Assembly (NCBI GenBank): GCA_020024075.1
Contig: JAHHUJ010000022.1
Coordinates: forward strand, 1-15,854
From: Psychrobacter sp.
GTDB lineage: Bacteria; Pseudomonadota; Gammaproteobacteria; Pseudomonadales; Moraxellaceae
DNA length: 15,854 nt
Direction: 5' to 3'
The notes under the pieces are model-generated. The model worked only from the letters and a program-made list of their open reading frames with translations, made no database searches and was not told the origin of the DNA. Within the stretch, counting starts at the first letter, position 1; every line of letters begins with the position of its first letter. Position numbers and translations under genes: made by a program. This document shows, one piece after another, positions 14,203 through 15,854 of the stretch.

Positions 14203-14220
14203 GAGCAACGGGTGTTGCTC
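14203..14220. repeat. Perfect 7-base-pair hairpin just after the rlpA stop codon
   Basis: GAGCAAC (14203-14209) and GTTGCTC (14214-14220) pair around a 4-base loop, ten bases past the rlpA stop codon. It is the first of three consecutive stem-loops in the rlpA 3' region. Confidence 0.65.
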
Positions 14221-14229
14221 TGTTACCAA

Positions 14230-14829
14230 TTAAGGTGAACCTACTCTTTCAATAGTAACGTTAGCAATACCACGGCTAACCAGACCAATTTGTTTGGCAG
14301 CAGCATAAGATAAATCTAACACACGGTTGCCATGGAAAGGACCACGATCATTCACTTTTACCACTACGCTCTTACCGTTACCTTTGTTGGTCACTCTTAG
14401 GTAGGTATTAAATGGAAGAGAAGGGTGCGCTGCGGTTAATGAGTTCATGTCAAAGCGTTCACCGCTGGCAGTTTTTCTGCCATGAAACTTACCACCGTAC
14501 CAAGAGGCACGACCACTTTGTTTGAATTTGTTTACAGCATTTGAAGCCACTAAAGTTAAATGAGATAACACATCTTCATCACCTTGACTGGCTTTGCTGG
14601 TGCCTCGGTTACTAATTAATGAGCTATTTGTAGCAAGCGTTGATGGCTCAAAAGAAGTTTGAAGTAACGAGGTTGGTTGGTTTTGTTTACGTGCTAACTC
14701 GTTGAGGACACTGTCGATATCGCTTGGGCTTTTGACGCTAAGAGCTTGCTTTGGTTCGGTAGCTTGAGCTAAGTTGCTAGCTCCTACCATGCAGGCTAAT
14801 GCACATAAAGCTGATGAGAATTTCTTCAT
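14230..14829 (-). CDS. rlpA: RlpA-like septal ring lytic transglycosylase family protein (DPBB domain)
   Basis: RlpA-family proteins have a double-psi beta-barrel that, in characterised members, cleaves denuded septal peptidoglycan. From the ATG at 14829 the protein is 199 residues: a signal peptide (MKKFSSALCALACMVGASNLAQA, cleavage likely before TEPK), a polar linker of about 80 residues, then the barrel (about 105-199) with GRASWYGGKFHGRKTASGERF, AAHPSLPFNT and NDRGPFHGNRVLDLS, which carry the conserved His and Asp positions. I chose this ATG because GAGG lies five bases upstream and the signal peptide begins there; the frame extends 16 codons further without a ribosome binding site. No SPOR domain is present and the Cys has a poor lipobox (ALAC), so it is probably periplasmic and soluble; a lipoprotein remains possible. 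It stands alone, with its own terminator. Confidence 0.88.
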   Translation of the reverse strand: MKKFSSALCALACMVGASNLAQATEPKQALSVKSPSDIDSVLNELARKQNQPTSLLQTSFEPSTLATNSSLISNRGTSKASQGDEDVLSHLTLVASNAVNKFKQSGRASWYGGKFHGRKTASGERFDMNSLTAAHPSLPFNTYLRVTNKGNGKSVVVKVNDRGPFHGNRVLDLSYAAAKQIGLVSRGIANVTIERVGSP

Positions 14830-14906
14830 AATTGCCTCGTAAGCATAAATCTGATGGATATGGGTATAATTAATCAATACTCAAAAGATTATGCCTTTAC
14901 TATTTA

Positions 14907-14936
14907 AATATACGTAATTAAAAACTTAATTAACAA
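14907..14936 (-). promoter_or_regulatory. Possible rlpA promoter
   Basis: On the minus strand TTGTTA (14936-14931), an 18-base spacer and TATATT (14912-14907) give four and five consensus matches. The leader to the chosen rlpA start would be about 70 bases. The region is very AT-rich, so a chance match is possible. Confidence 0.3.
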
Positions 14937-14952
14937 AGTAATGGGGGTAATA

Positions 14953-14981
14953 AGTCTCTGCATAAATTATTAACAGAGACT
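14953..14981. repeat. 8-base-pair inverted repeat in the rlpA-greA spacer
   Basis: AGTCTCTG (14953-14960) and CAGAGACT (14974-14981) are perfect inverted copies around 13 AT-rich bases. No T-tract follows on either strand. It could be an operator for rlpA, since it lies just upstream of the possible promoter, or a factor-dependent greA 3' end. Confidence 0.6.
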
Positions 14982-15083
14982 ATAAAACCGTAATTGCTAA
15001 AGATACACATGAAGTGTCACAATTTGATTTGTAAATGTAGTTCTTTTGTAACTTAACATTAACCAATGTGACTTTGCAAGTGA

Positions 15084-15155
15084 CGCTAGAGTTCAATTTT
15101 GGGCAAGTATTTGTTAATAATTGCTTACAGTGCTTGTAAACACTGAACTCTAGCG
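15084..15155. repeat. 72-base element with perfect 12-base terminal inverted repeats
   Basis: CGCTAGAGTTCA (15084-15095) and TGAACTCTAGCG (15144-15155) are exact inverted copies separated by 48 bases. The interior can fold further: GCAA/TTGC at 15103-15124 and TTACA/TGTAA at 15125-15139, giving a three-way-junction shape. It lies about 40 bases after the greA stop codon and would be transcribed in its 3' region. It could be a miniature element, a structured RNA or a 3'-end stabiliser. No target-site duplication is evident. Confidence 0.7.
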
Positions 15156-15195
15156 GATTAGGAATGGCATATAAATAATTGTAAAGCGTTACTAA

Positions 15196-15672
15196 TTATT
15201 CATAAATTACTTCGATGATTTCAAATTCAACCAGACCACTTGGGGTTTCGATACGGGCTTCATCACCCTCTGATTTACCAATTAGACCACGGGCAATGGG
15301 AGAGTTGACTGAGATTTTATTATTCTTAAAGTCGGCTTCATCATCACCAACGATTTGATAGCGCTTTTCTTCTTCAGTATCTAAGTTTTCAATCACAACG
15401 GTCACTCCGAAAACCACACGGCCTTCACGAGGTAATGTCGCAGGATCAATCACCTGAGCACCTGATAGTTTGGCTTCGATATCACGAATGCGGGCTTCAC
15501 AAAAGCCTTGCTGTTCGCGAGCTGCATGGTATTCAGCATTTTCTTTTAGGTCGCCATGTTCACGAGCTTCAGCAATGGCCGCAGTAATACGGGGACGCTC
15601 TACAGTCTTAAGTTGCTTAAGCTCTGCCTCTAACGCAGCATGTCCTTGCGGAGTCATAGGGTAACGTTGCAT
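15196..15672 (-). CDS. greA: Transcription elongation factor GreA
   Basis: GreA enters the RNA polymerase secondary channel and stimulates cleavage of backtracked RNA. The start at 15672 gives 158 residues, the same length as E. coli GreA, beginning MQRYPMTPQG in line with the family; GAGGAA stands eight bases upstream. The open frame continues six codons further to 15690, but that would place the ribosome binding site inside the gene. The N-terminal coiled coil (about 8-75) has the diagnostic REHGDLKENAEYHAAREQQGF, with acidic tip residues D and E, and the C-terminal FKBP-like domain includes GDDEADF and ISVNSPIARGLIGK. The gene upstream lies outside the window; in Pseudomonas and Acinetobacter it is often carB, which is only a guess here. 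The leader holds hairpins. Confidence 0.97.
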   Translation of the reverse strand: MQRYPMTPQGHAALEAELKQLKTVERPRITAAIAEAREHGDLKENAEYHAAREQQGFCEARIRDIEAKLSGAQVIDPATLPREGRVVFGVTVVIENLDTEEEKRYQIVGDDEADFKNNKISVNSPIARGLIGKSEGDEARIETPSGLVEFEIIEVIYE

Positions 15673-15719
15673 ATCATCTTCCTCATACACATATTTAGAT
15701 GAACGATTAAATAAAAGAA

Positions 15720-15745
15720 CACCCCAACACCCTTGGTTAAGGGTG
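15720..15745 (-). other. Hairpin in the greA leader with alternative pairing
   Basis: On the minus strand CACCCTT (15745-15739) pairs perfectly with AAGGGTG (15734-15728) around a 4-base loop. A second G-run, GGGGTG (15725-15720), offers an alternative partner for the same CACCC and is followed by TTCTTTTATTT. This could be the end of the upstream gene's transcript or an attenuator ahead of greA; the first pairing lacks an adjacent T-tract. Confidence 0.45.
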
Positions 15746-15775
15746 CTGTAAGTGCATAATTTAGGGTAAGTTTTG

Positions 15776-15809
15776 CTTTGTAGGGGTAGAACCTCACTAC
15801 AAAGTTTTT
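15776..15809 (+). terminator. Plus-oriented terminator-like hairpin upstream of greA
   Basis: CTTTGTAG (15776-15783) and CTACAAAG (15797-15804) form a perfect 8-base-pair stem with a 13-base loop, followed by TTTTT. This has terminator form only on the plus strand, yet no plus-strand gene is seen before it. On the minus strand it is simply a leader or 3'-end hairpin. Further out, TGGCTT (15818), AAGCCA (15829) and TGGCTT (15836) form a small alternating set that may belong to the end of the upstream minus-strand gene. Confidence 0.4.
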
Positions 15810-15854
15810 ATCATTACTGGCTTAATAAAAGCCAATGGCTTATAACAAAAATTG

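Larger units (their letters stand above)
14878..15195. other. Gene-free rlpA-greA spacer with two strong inverted repeats
   Basis: No credible coding frame is seen in these 318 bases, nor in the adjoining rlpA leader to 14830. The stretch holds a possible rlpA promoter, an 8-base-pair inverted repeat at 14953-14981 and a 72-base element with 12-base terminal inverted repeats at 15084-15155. No clear T-tract terminator for greA is visible. Confidence 0.6.

Noticed and set aside
15084..15155. The 12-base inverted repeat as an ordinary rho-independent terminator of greA
   Set aside because: The arms are 48 bases apart and no T-tract follows on the minus strand, so the standard mechanism does not fit.
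15673..15690. GreA start six codons upstream of the chosen ATG
   Set aside because: The GAGGAA ribosome binding site lies within these codons, and family alignment begins at MQRYPMT.

Overview
The window looks like chromosome from a Moraxellaceae gammaproteobacterium, most likely Psychrobacter or a close relative. The reasons are AT-rich spacers, a greatly lengthened Gly-Phe-Arg-rich Hfq, extended MiaA and LptB, and an order that mixes blocks familiar from Escherichia and Pseudomonas with local rearrangements. This assignment is inference from protein character and synteny; no database was searched. I see no phage, insertion sequence, CRISPR array, tRNA or rRNA. Nearly all of the window is housekeeping.

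Positions 1-5700, plus strand: after the terminator of an unseen upstream gene come a queD-type carboxytetrahydropterin synthase, tsaE (t6A tRNA modification), mutL (mismatch repair), miaA (i6A tRNA modification) and hfq (RNA chaperone). The tsaE-mutL-miaA-hfq order is the classic gammaproteobacterial block, but amiB is missing between tsaE and mutL and hflX is missing after hfq. A strong terminator closes the block.

Positions 5700-9960, plus strand: a 385-base gene-free stretch with tandem repeats and promoter-like sites leads into kdsD, kdsC, lptC, lptA and lptB. KdsD and KdsC make Kdo for inner-core LPS. LptC, LptA and LptB are the inner-membrane, periplasmic and ATPase parts of the bridge that carries LPS to the outer membrane. 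A terminator follows lptB, then radA (recombination and repair), where other gammaproteobacteria often carry rpoN.

Positions 11430-14075, minus strand: a thiamine salvage operon, thiM-thiE-thiD, converges on radA. It has a near-consensus promoter, a TPP riboswitch and a plausible Shine-Dalgarno-sequestering hairpin just before thiM.

Positions 14110-15854, minus strand: rlpA (septal lytic transglycosylase family, no SPOR domain here) and greA (transcript cleavage factor). The spacers around both are rich in hairpins, including a 72-base element with perfect 12-base terminal inverted repeats.

I found no clearly new multi-gene system. The items most worth a second look are the Hfq tail, the shortened MutL C-terminus, the mutually exclusive pairing in the thi leader, recurrent tandem duplications just after stop codons, and the inverted-repeat element downstream of greA.
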